A DNA stretch of 64,000 nucleotides from Siphonodentalium dalli (lineage: Eukaryota > Mollusca > Scaphopoda > Gadilida > Siphonodentaliidae), in the NCBI GenBank assembly GCA_032622095.1, contig CP136066.1, positions 170,448,664 through 170,512,663 on the forward strand, read 5' to 3'. A program made the translations under genes and the position numbers. The stretch's first letter is position 1; each line of letters starts with the position of its first letter. The notes below the pieces were generated by a model. The model had not been told where the DNA came from. It worked only from the letters and a program-made list of their open reading frames with translations, and searched no databases. Below, piece after piece: positions 57,001-63,634 of the stretch.

Positions 57001-60000
57001 CTATCCATGGAGACCTAGGATCAGATTGAAGTTCCCCAGTTAAAAGTTGGTGATATTCACCCATTAGTCACTTCTATTTATATTCTGCAAATCAGGGGAT
57101 ACAGAAACTGAACAGAAAGGGAAAAGTAACTAAAAACAATGTTAATTTGAGACTATAGACACTTCCCATAAGATGAGGTCTAAGCAGAATGAGGTCCCCA
57201 GAAGATGAATTTAGTGTGTTAGCCCGCTATGACTAACTAACTAGCATAACTAAATTCACCCTCTGGGAACCTCATTATGCAAATGACAGACACTTTAACT
57301 CAGGCCTACATGTCTGTTTAAACTCGGCTGTAAGAGAGTAATGGATCAGATCTCCAATGTGCAGTAATGCCCTAAATAATCGACTCCTTAACCACAGCAG
57401 AATTATGGGTAACTTTTCAGGATTTAGTTGGTAATATGGATTGTTGCCTTTCATCGGAAAGCTCTCACTGAGAGCTTTCCCATGAATGGCAACAAGCTAT
57501 ATTTCCGACTAAATCCTGAAAAGTTACCCATAATTCTGCTGTGGTCAAGGAGTTGATTATTTAGGGCATTACTGTAAACCAACATCCAGAACAACTAATA
57601 ACACAAGCTGGTTTAACCCTTTATATACTAAATGGATTCTCCCTGTCAGTTAATAAGTGTATACATCAGGAATGGTCTATTAATGATTTACAGGGATGTA
57701 CACAGGTAATATAAAGCAGGTACTATGAGCAGATCACAGATAAATGAAAGTGCAGAAGCAGTCCTACTTGTATTTATTGAGGAAAATGTTGAGATAACAA
57801 GTATAACAAATGGTTAGACAAAACAACCTGCTGGTCATTTGTTGAACTTATCTGAACAATTCATATGGGATAACTAATCATCAATGATGCTTTAGTATAG
57901 AGAGGGTTAAGTCCAGGGAAACTCAGATTAGTGTTATGTGCTGTTTTTCAACATATTATAATCAGCTACATGTACTAGTATACCGGTACATGTATGGGTA
58001 ACTCACAAGGAATGTTATATTATCTTGATGCCTGATGTGCCAAGTTTGACATTCATCAATCCTGACATTAATCAATATATCAATCTTATTTGTCACTACG
58101 GGACTTAAAGCTGAAACACCACCAGGCCAAAAAATTAGTGAAAAATAAAGAATGACTATAAAAGTGGTAGGACTGCAATGATTCATTGTGAATTCAATGC
58201 ATTCTGTTTGACTTCCACCTTAAAAATCCTACACCATTAGTTTCGTTACTGTATCGTGATACTCATGTGTACATGTATGTAATTTGTATTTTAACAAGAA
58301 CTGACCTGTTGCTGAAATATGCATTGTTATTCAAGCTCATGTACATACATGTAGGTTATTATAATTCAGGGCATTTATTGGGTGATTTCAATATTAATGC
58401 AGCTGTGGGCATATAATTTAAGGGATACATTTAAATTTCTGTAATATCAGTATAATATAATACTGCAGAGACCACACAAACAATTTATTTATTGAATCTT
58501 CCACTCAGTCCTTAATACATTTATATGTTGCCATTTGTTTCTTGCCTTTCTGTGGTGGAACATATCGAGATACGTATTGTATCATCAGAATTGTATCATG
58601 ATACATGTACATATCATATCATGGAAAATCATATCGTTTCAGCCCTAGTAAGTGGATAGTTTGTTATCATGTCACAAACATTTTCGGTATACAAAGCTTT
58701 CCGATGAATGGCAACAAGCCATATTTCCGACTAAATCCTGAAACGTTACCCATAATTTTGCTGTGGTTATGGAGTCGATTAATTAGAGCATTAATGTACA
58801 TCATATTTTGTCATCTTGATCCAAATTGACTTGGTCTATTTTTGTGATACTTGGTCAAAATTAAAATTGGGTCCGGTCTGAATATTTATTACATTGTTAT
58901 GGACTTTTTACGTCATGGAAGAATAACTTTTTCGCAGATTAGAAAACTGGATAACAATGACGAGGTGAGTAATTATTGTGTTTATTAATATGTGTACATG
59001 TAAATAAATGAAAATAAAAAGCTGCAAGATGTGGCATGTTTTTTAAGTAGACATAATTTGGAGGTTCAAATAGCCATGTCCATTTACATATAATTCAAGT
59101 TTATTCTTTATGGCCACAGCTGTGTTGGTAAGAGATTGGTTGCATAAAGAAATAGCTATCTTAAAGATACACATATATATATTATATATATGTACATGTA
59201 TATACACATGTACAGTACTGAGAGCTTTCCGATGAATGGCAACAAGCCATATTTCCGACTAAATCCTGAAAATTACCCATATTTCTGCTGTGGTTAAGAA
59301 GTCGATTACTTAGAGCATTACTGTATATAATCAGCCTTGAGAATTTATAAGAGAAAAATGCCAAGTTACCACATGTATTTAAGCCTAGGGGGCAACTTTA
59401 TAAAAGAAAATGCAATTTATAATCAATAAGCAATAATAAGCTTACTGGCCATGGCTTACAACTCAGAAATGCTATTTCATGGCAGACAACATGCATTAAA
59501 GTATAATATATTCATATTACTGTCATCTTAGTGTCTTGGGGTGGGAAACAGCATTGTTTCCAGACCACCATCCCATAGGGAGCCTCGCATATATAAGAGA
59601 ATGCATTGGCCTAACAATATTTACCTTGACCTTGTAAGCCAGTGCTTTCTCTTGCGATGCTCCCTATGGGAGCCTCGGATATATAAGAAAATGCCCTTGC
59701 ACAGGGTCTTTAATGTTGCACCACAAAGCTACCATCATGAAAGGAATATATACATGTACGGTATGTATATAATCAGTGTTAGCGAAATCTGTATTTTTTA
59801 CAGCCTGAGTGAACAAAGACTATTGAACTGCTACACACTCAACGTTATGAAACCTTCCGATATCCTTCACATTCAAGCCTTGAAATAGGGTGTCTGTCAT
59901 TTGCAGAATGAGGTCCCCAGAGGGTGAATTTAGTGATGCTACCACGCATAGCGGGCTAGCATCACCAAATTCACCCTCTGGGAACCTCATTCTGCTAAGG

Positions 60001-61495
60001 TGTAAGCAGAATGAGGTCCCCAGAGGGTGATGCTAGCCCACTATGCGGGGTAGCATCACTAAATTCACCCTCTGGGGACCTCATTCTGCAAATGACAGAC
60101 ACCCTATTTCAAGGCTTGTTCACATTACCAATTGATGGGACAAATCACTGTCACAGTTTTCTTTTTTTTTGCATAACAAGGTATTCCAGCAGGCAAAATT
60201 ACTCCCTGTTCTTAGTTATAATGTTTGTATAAACTTTTATATTTTTGCACATTTACCCACTGTGATTGCCTTGTGTCCCTTTAATAGTAAGCTCCCATTA
60301 GTATATCACATCATCTTGCCAAGCCTGGAAAAAGTGTGTCTGACATTTGCAGAATGAGGTTTAAATTTAATTTACCCTTGGGGACCCCATTCTTCTCGGG
60401 CCTCAACTTCTTGGATGTATCGATCTTTCATCTCAAATTAACATTGTTTTTAGTTACTTTTTCCCCTTCTGTTCAGTTTCTATATCACCTAATTTGTAGA
60501 AGATAAAATGCATAATAAAGTTGACTACATGTAATTCCTGGAACTTCAATCTGATCACAAGTATCCCATAGCAGTTGAGGCATAAGCAGAATGAGGTTCC
60601 CAGAGGGTGAGTTTGGTGATGATAGCCCACCATGTAAGATATGGTTACTAAACTCACCCTCTCAGGACCTCATTCTGCAACGTCAGATGCACTATATTCT
60701 GGCTTGTATCAGGCCTGGTTTATTCCATGTTTATGTCTTTTTTTTATCATACTTTTCATTTTACAGAGAGTGTCCAAGACGCCTGCAATCGATTCTACGT
60801 CTGTGGTAAACAAAGATGTAGAACAATTGGAGCAGAGCGTCGTTCACAAGTCAGTGCCGGATACGTCTGCAGTGGCTTTAAAAGAAAACTCAAAGAAAAC
60901 CTGGCTTTGTTCATTGTGTGCCACAACTTTTTCATCAAAATTCAACATGAATCGACACGAAAAAGAGAGGCACAACCTTAACCCGGCCAAGTACAAGTGT
61001 TCTGATTGCCACATCGAATGCACCGACTTAGCTGCGTTAAATTCTCATAAGAAAAAACATAACGAAAAGAACCTGTGTCCATCGTGTGGTAAATGCTTTA
61101 AGAGAAGGAGTGAATTAACACGGCATTTAAAACAGCATGACCCTAGTTCTTTGATTACATGTCCATATGAGGGTTGCGGTAAAACTTTCCATGTTAAAGA
61201 AAGCTATGATGATCACCTCAATACCCACACCAAGATGAAACCATTCTCATGTTCTAATTGTGGCAAATGCTATGGTTCGCGTAGAGTTCTGCATAACCAC
61301 GAACATATCTGTAATGGAGAACATGGAGGCAAGATTCTTTGTGTGTTATGTGGTAAAGGCTTCGCCAATTCATCTGGAGTTTATCACCATAAGGTAGCTG
61401 TGCATGATGGGAAACTCTACAAGTGCGGCTGTAGAATGACTTTTAGATATCCGTCGTCACTTATTAAGCACAAGAAACTCAAGGGTCATAAATGA
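38942..61495 (+). CDS. BTB/POZ gene with three candidate alternative DNA-binding 3' exons
   Basis: The shared exons 38942-39083, 43393-44159 and 44831-45131 encode 403 residues with a BTB domain (about 33-132). The third ends exactly between codons (GAG|GTGAGT). Three downstream ORFs each begin right after an AG acceptor in phase 0 and end in a stop: 47712-47900 (CENP-B/psq HTH, protein of 465 aa), 52753-53541 (repeats plus helical module, 665 aa) and 60767-61495 (seven zinc fingers, 645 aa). The BTB domain mediates dimerisation; the tails would choose DNA targets in the nucleus. Insect lola, broad and tramtrack use this layout. That the exons are alternatives of one gene is inferred; separate genes or partial pseudo-exons remain possible. 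Confidence 0.75.
39211..39317. repeat. Half copy of the P1 palindrome
   Basis: Only the right arm: GAGAGCTTTCCGATGAATGG to GGGCAGTACTG. Confidence 0.75.
40365..40456. mobile_element. Short P1 MITE with deleted centre
   Basis: CAGTAATGCTCTAAATAATT and GGGCATTACTG ends survive; about 120 bp of the central palindrome are missing. Confidence 0.75.
40516..41605. mobile_element. hAT-like nonautonomous element (TAGTGATGTTCCGATAAT), complete
   Basis: Tips TAGTGATGTTCCGATAAT and complement. A perfect 8-bp duplication CCTACTGG lies at 40508-40515 and 41606-41613. CGATTTCCGATTCCGAT-type subterminal repeats. The related copy at 31005 lacks its right end. Confidence 0.88.
41661..42960. mobile_element. 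hAT-like nonautonomous element (TAG(A/G)GGTGCCACGATTA), complete
   Basis: Tips TAGAGGTGCCACGATTATTG and GATTAATCGTGGCACCCCTA. A perfect 8-bp duplication GTACATGT lies at 41653-41660 and 42961-42968. It contains a LINE-tail insertion (42609-42749) absent from the copy at 25866-26674. Confidence 0.88.
42609..42749 (+). mobile_element. 5'-truncated LINE 3' end with (ATCCT)n tail
   Basis: Present here but missing from the related hAT copy near 26470. It ends TAAATAAAATTATCC followed by (TATCC)n. CTCA at both junctions may be a short target duplication. Confidence 0.7.
43393..44159 (+). CDS. BTB gene, second coding exon (rest of the BTB domain, disordered linker)
   Basis: Acceptor CTTTCCAG, 767 nt, donor CGCA|GTAAGT (phase 2). 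AHKLLLYAISPKL, FLSYVYDGYL and LPDLIKIAKQLKL-CLYKCC-DF complete the BTB domain. The remainder is polar, rich in Ser, Asp, His and Arg, with RMDTSDRA/RMETSDRA repeats at the end. The frame reaches TAA at the donor, so retention of the next intron would give a BTB-only protein. Confidence 0.9.
44197..44290. repeat. Fragment of the P3 hairpin family
   Basis: GGGCTAGCATCACCAAATTC, then ACCCTCTGGGAACCTCATTC. It starts about 37 bp after the donor of the second coding exon. Confidence 0.7.
44831..45131 (+). CDS. BTB gene, third shared exon (acidic linker)
   Basis: Acceptor TTCTCCAG, 301 nt, donor GAG|GTGAGT (phase 0). It encodes an acidic Ser/Asp-rich linker: PESSQQISNTV, then IKQEVDE (a sumoylation-like site), ending AGQSE. 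Reading on past the donor adds 29 residues to a stop at 45221. Confidence 0.8.
45303..45934. mobile_element. TIR element (CAGTCT..TTAAAACTAGACC)
   Basis: CAGTCTTGTTAAAACTAGAC on the left is mirrored at about 45913-45934. The target duplication is not clear. Confidence 0.55.
45945..46095. repeat. Palindromic MITE-like repeat
   Basis: AATAAATATGAGAATACAAT with TTTTGTCATT at the left is mirrored by AATGACAAATATTGTATTCT with CATGTTTATT at the right. Confidence 0.6.
46719..47094. mobile_element. Palindromic TTAA-target MITE (AGGCACGGAT tips)
   Basis: AGGCACGGATCGCC and GGCTATCCGTGCCT tips are flanked by TTAA (46715-46718, 47095-47098). The arms meet around AACGTTCCGGAACCCGG. Confidence 0.82.
47712..47900 (+). 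CDS. Candidate terminal exon A: CENP-B/psq-type helix-turn-helix
   Basis: Acceptor TTTATAG, phase 0, 62 codons and TGA. It reads KKRKILTLRERISVIDMSEK, then GLSSRKISCEL, AGKTQIQNIIKNKDSI and KEWE. The pattern K-LTL-E---VI---E-G-S-R-IA---GK-Q-Q-I--NK matches the N-terminal DNA-binding domain of CENP-B/Tigger transposases and pipsqueak proteins. An AATAAA lies at 48063-48068, about 165 bp downstream. It could have been recruited from a pogo/Tigger transposon. Confidence 0.8.
   Translation, partial: AAPQKKRKILTLRERISVIDMSEKGLSSRKISCELSAGKTQIQNIIKNKDSIRKEWEIEHNS
48143..48565. mobile_element. P3 hAT-type MITE, long form
   Basis: Two GAGGTC(C/T)CCAGA(A/G)GGTGA hairpins around the GGGAGACCTAGGATC spacer. 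It starts about 240 bp after the stop of terminal exon A, just past its poly(A) signal. Confidence 0.7.
48877..49083. mobile_element. Palindromic TA-target MITE (P1), complete
   Basis: CAGTAATGCCCAAAGTAATT and its mirror GGGCATTACTG, flanked by TA. Confidence 0.82.
49297..49390. repeat. Broken TTAA-type MITE with half a hairpin
   Basis: GTTAACCCTTCCATGACTGG followed by CCCTGTGCCAATGCATTCTC and TATATATGCGAG; the right half is gone. Confidence 0.55.
49672..49925. mobile_element. P3 hAT-type MITE, double-hairpin form
   Basis: CAAGCCTTGAAATAGGGTGT and complement at the ends. Flanks ATCCTGAG and ACCCTGAG match at 7 of 8 bases. Two hairpins are in tandem. Confidence 0.8.
50251..51003. mobile_element. 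Diverged hAT-type element, relative of 32916-33806
   Basis: GGTTCACGTTGG and CCGACAACGTGAAC ends, with repeated TTTGGCCAA words near both ends. It is split by a P3 MITE. Confidence 0.55.
50594..50744. mobile_element. P3 hAT-type MITE, single-hairpin form
   Basis: A complete 151-bp palindrome with CAAGCCTTGAAATAGTGTGT arms. Perfect 8-bp duplication TTGATTAA (50586-50593, 50745-50752). Confidence 0.92.
51482..51935. mobile_element. P3 hAT-type MITE, long form
   Basis: CAAGTCTGCAAATAGCGTGT and its mirror, with two hairpins around the GGGAGACCTAGGATCAGATT spacer. Confidence 0.75.
51936..52752. other. Intron before terminal exon B
   Basis: AT-rich. A segment at about 52370-52510 (ACACCCTACCCTACAG, TTTTTCTGAATTG, CAATGGCTCAGAATGGGTTA) is distantly similar to 43105-43240, upstream of the second coding exon. 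Confidence 0.4.
52753..53541 (+). CDS. Candidate terminal exon B: repeats plus unassigned helical module
   Basis: Acceptor TATTTTCAG, phase 0, 262 codons and TGA. The middle holds three or four degenerate repeats of RERFSGDDTHEQFYQDN with NRER starts. The last ~80 residues (SPAQKFFHTLIRDAARQTN, LEIVFQRAPQLEPERYRVWQ, RFGHQLANRRKYLRDK) look helical with a basic end, as in small DNA-binding domains. Size and basic tail recall BEN domains, but the match is not good enough to claim. No AATAAA is obvious in the next 200 bp. Confidence 0.65.
   Translation, partial: SKVYTPLAKMRSEPAVRSLPSEQPHGPHDRSGMCRNNVRNLLHHGNQGNNYQIYPLDSSYAPSNANTLHLQHSGDNTHKRFHRDNRSHRERFSGDDTHEQFYQDNCDIPNRERLSGDDSHHQGDIPNRERFHGDDTHLEIYIDEVAHDDEYFGDNSSSSIMCSGVCKFSSDQMLEQKPLRGKPSPAQKFFHTLIRDAARQTNIWKNAPILSEISDNGRENFLEIVFQRAPQLEPERYRVWQRFGHQLANRRKYLRDKTSGKR
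53542..54257. other. Sequence after terminal exon B
   Basis: Likely 3' UTR then intron. A CTTTCTCCAG site at 53696 opens a 41-codon frame (PLKLAVAKGDVKKAIDATIE) to a stop, but the AGCCCTTAAAATTAG start resembles hAT tips (4524, 55063), so I do not call it an exon. Confidence 0.35.
54258..54692. mobile_element. TIR element with 22-bp CCGAACGGCAAGTACAC repeats
   Basis: CCCCGCTGGACAAAACAAGT and complement at the ends with TA on both sides. The centre has three tandem GGCCGAACGGCAAGTACAC units (about 54450-54514), a fourth at about 54556, and an inverted one at 54291-54318. Confidence 0.75.
54693..56460. other. Intron with repeat fragments
   Basis: Holds a CAGCCCTAAAAATTAGG hAT relic (55063-55140), a P1 half copy (55631-55724) and many ACATGTA motifs. 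No exon recognised. Confidence 0.45.
56470..57312. mobile_element. P3 MITE, long form, split by a TTAA MITE
   Basis: P3 hairpins at about 56495-56592 and 57183-57280. The spacer (CATGGAGACCTAGGATCAG) continues right after the nested element at 56603-56993. Confidence 0.7.
56603..56993. mobile_element. TTAA-target MITE (P2), copy 3, nested in P3
   Basis: CCCTTTACCCAACAAACCGG and GGGCCCTTCTGTTGGG-type ends flanked by TTAA (56599-56602, 56994-56997). Two hairpins (about 56752-56820 and 56899-56967). Confidence 0.87.
57362..57574. mobile_element. Palindromic TA-target MITE (P1), complete
   Basis: CAGTAATGCCCTAAATAATC and GGGCATTACTG, with central GAGAGCTTTCC mirrored as GGAAAGCTCTC. Confidence 0.85.
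57617..57906. mobile_element. TTAA-target element (CCCT(T)TATATACTAAA tips)
   Basis: CCCTTTATATACTAAA and TTTAGTATAGAGAGGG are flanked by TTAA (57613-57616, 57907-57910). The interior shares GTGCAGAAG...GAGGAAAATGTT with 7268 and 8700. Confidence 0.7.
57911..58937. other. Intron with a P1 half copy
   Basis: Right-arm P1 fragment at 58694-58797; otherwise AT-rich DNA without recognised exons. Confidence 0.45.
58938..58964 (+). CDS. Possible 27-nt cassette microexon of the BTB gene
   Basis: TTTTTCGCAG acceptor, nine codons (IRKLDNNDE), and donor GAG|GTGAGT identical to that of the third shared exon. Length is a multiple of 3 and phase is 0, so it could precede the zinc-finger exon. A match this short can arise by chance. 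Confidence 0.25.
59217..59323. repeat. Half copy of the P1 palindrome
   Basis: GAGAGCTTTCCGATGAATGG to GAGCATTACTG; right arm only. Confidence 0.75.
59575..59708. repeat. Variant hairpin pair of the TATATATGCGAG type
   Basis: CCCATAGGGAGCCTCGCATA, then TATAAGAGAATGCATTGGCC, followed by a diverged inverted copy ending GCCCTTGCACAGGG. The loop reads CATAGGGAG, not CCTATGGTCG. Confidence 0.55.
59874..60118. mobile_element. P3 hAT-type MITE, double-hairpin form
   Basis: CAAGCCTTGAAATAGGGTGT and complement. Perfect 8-bp duplication TTCACATT (59866-59873, 60119-60126). Confidence 0.92.
60320..60706. mobile_element. P3 MITE, degenerate, 60 bp before the zinc-finger exon
   Basis: CAAGCCTGGAAAAAGTGTGT and TGCACTATATTCTGGCTTG ends. 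The spacer is in inverted orientation relative to other long copies, and one hairpin is partly lost. Confidence 0.65.
60767..61495 (+). CDS. Candidate terminal exon C: seven C2H2-type zinc fingers
   Basis: Acceptor TTTTACAG, phase 0, 242 codons and TGA. Fingers span exon residues 48-69, 78-98, 104-124, 132-154, 162-182, 192-213 and 220-241. Finger 4 has C-x4-C, finger 5 ends in Cys (C2HC), and finger 7 has C-x-C and H-x5-H. Canonical TGEKP linkers are mostly absent, although TKMKPF joins fingers 4 and 5. The order BTB, acidic linker, then zinc fingers is the usual BTB-ZF plan. Confidence 0.88.
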   Translation, partial: RVSKTPAIDSTSVVNKDVEQLEQSVVHKSVPDTSAVALKENSKKTWLCSLCATTFSSKFNMNRHEKERHNLNPAKYKCSDCHIECTDLAALNSHKKKHNEKNLCPSCGKCFKRRSELTRHLKQHDPSSLITCPYEGCGKTFHVKESYDDHLNTHTKMKPFSCSNCGKCYGSRRVLHNHEHICNGEHGGKILCVLCGKGFANSSGVYHHKVAVHDGKLYKCGCRMTFRYPSSLIKHKKLKGHK

Positions 61496-61653
61496 AAACT
61501 CTCCAGATAGGCAGATACATAATTGACATTTTTGTGAAATCTGAATTTTGTTTTACATGAATGTTCTCAAAGGATGTTTTTTTGAATTTGCGACAACAGA
61601 TGAATATGGCATTCTGTATATATGTTACATTCTTCATACATGTATATGTATGT

Positions 61654-61902
61654 TAGCAAGCCTTGAAATACATGTAGGGTGTCTGTCATTTGCAGAATGA
61701 GGTCCCCAGAGGGTGAATTTAGTGATGCTACTCCGCATAGCGGGCTAGAATCACCAAATTCAGCCTCTGGAAACCTCATTCTGCTGAGGTGTAAGCAGAA
61801 TGAGGTACCCAGAGGGTGAATTTGGTGATGCTATGCGGGGTAGCATCACTAAATTCACCCTCTGGGGACCTCATTCTGCAAATGACAGACACACTATTTT
61901 AG
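61654..61902. mobile_element. P3 MITE, double-hairpin form, after the zinc-finger exon
   Basis: CAAGCCTTGAAATACATGTA on the left (an ACATGTA insertion in the arm); the right end is decayed (ACACTATTTTAGGG). Two hairpins. Confidence 0.75.
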
Positions 61903-62439
61903 GGCCCTGCAATCATGGGTTTTCATTAGAATCAAATCCCGAATTGAAATGTTCTGAATCGCATCAAATCTCAATTAAATTTGAATTGTATTGAATCGAA
62001 TCAATTCATAGAGCCCTAATATATACTACAGGGACCAGCTTAAAAGTTTCAAATAGGGAGAAGCTACTTCTCCCTATTTGATTATTAGGGAGTATCAGGG
62101 AGAAGTCATACCAGTAATGTCTGAAGTTCAATTTTCACCCCAACATCACCTTTTATAATCCAATAAGTATTATGGTATACAAGATTTATAAAACCTTTAT
62201 ACAGAGTAAGAACACCATTATAATCAGTATTTATACTTTAGATATGCTGTTGGGACATGCATGTACATGTATGCATATGAGTGAGAAGTCACTTGTCCCC
62301 GGGACAAAAATATGGATAAGTGGCACACTTCAGAGAGAAGTTAACTTCAAAATCGCCCTCTAGGCTGGTTCCTGATTTAATATATATGAATAAATGCATA
62401 ATATAAGCCTTTACGTGCACAAATTTACACTTTAGTTAA

Positions 62440-62683
62440 CCCTTTACCCAACAGAAAGGCCCTGTGCCAATGCATTCTCTTATATATGCGAGTCGACCAT
62501 AGGTCGCCTCGCATATATAAGAGAATGCATTGGCACAGGGCATAACTGTAACCATCACAATGTGTTCAATGAACCGGTTCCAATGATATCCATATTTGTA
62601 TGGTGTTATTGAGACAGACAGAAGATATTTTAGGCTGTTGAAGCTTTATTTGGGCGTTTTTGGCCGTTTCGTTGGGTAAAGGG
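62440..62683. mobile_element. TTAA-target MITE (P2), copy 4, single hairpin
   Basis: CCCTTTACCCAACAGAAAGG and complement, flanked by TTAA (62436-62439, 62684-62687). One hairpin (about 62468-62535). Confidence 0.88.
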
Positions 62684-62687
62684 TTAA

Positions 62688-63490
62688 TTCATATGAATGA
62701 AACAACCTGTGTTTTGATTCACTTTTCTTAGTAAGCAGACTTGTGTCTTCATCCCTGTGAACCTTGGCATCAGTCTTTGCTGCTTGTTTGTTTTGTCATG
62801 TAATGCTTCACTCAATAGTATACCTTAATTGTTAATTTTGTATATTTGTAAAGACAGAATTTACTTGTTCTTTTTGTAAGCCAGTTTTTTTTTTTAAATG
62901 GACGTTTTATGTTATTGGTCCATCCATCCGTCCGTCCGTCTTTCCATCTGTCTGCCCATTCGCTTTTGGTTTCCTGATGATAATCTAAATAGTTGCAACT
63001 GAATGGAATAAAATTTTATATGTGGGTTAACTAGAACAAAATACAGGTCAAGTTCAAATTTGTGTTCTGCCCTTCAATATTCATCAGAATGATATGGCCT
63101 AAACCTACATGTACATGTATATAAGCCCAGACACAAGAACAAAAAAGGAACAAGCATATAACTTTGAAGACTGTATTATCGTGGTTACAGGTCATTCCGG
63201 CCCGTTACTGGGTACATTGTACATCACTAGTTTTTTTTTTTTACACCTTAGTTATCTTTCAGTTGAAAGAAACTGTTCATTCTTCACTTGTGTCACTTCT
63301 TTCCTGATGACATTTGCCAAAAAATTGCATTCATTTGCTTCCGGGGACAAAATCCAGCCCAATATTATATTGCATCATTCTGTGCTATTTTTAAACCACT
63401 GAATGCGTGGGACAGCTCATTATTTCCCAGGGTGTTATCGAGTGGGAGTGATTGATCACCTTCATAAACATGGATTTATATAAGTATTAA
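62688..63490. other. Spacer without recognised gene
   Basis: CCGTCCGTC microsatellite-like run near 62930. No further terminal exon of the BTB gene was seen up to 64000. Confidence 0.4.
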
Positions 63491-63634
63491 CTGTCATGTG
63501 GACTGTTTTATGGAGATGTAACCGTGAGGTAAGTGGTCATAACTTGTGTAAAACCAGAAGTGTTTTACATACAAGTTATGACCACTTACATGTACCTCAC
63601 GGTTACATCTCCATAAAAACAGTCCGCATGACAG
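63491..63634. mobile_element. Palindromic TTAA-target MITE (CTGTCATGTGG tips)
   Basis: A 144-bp palindrome with arms CTGTCATGTGGACTGTTTTA and complement around CCAGAAGT; TTAA on both sides (63487-63490, 63635-63638). The arms also contain ACCGTGAGGTAAGTGGTCAT. Confidence 0.88.
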
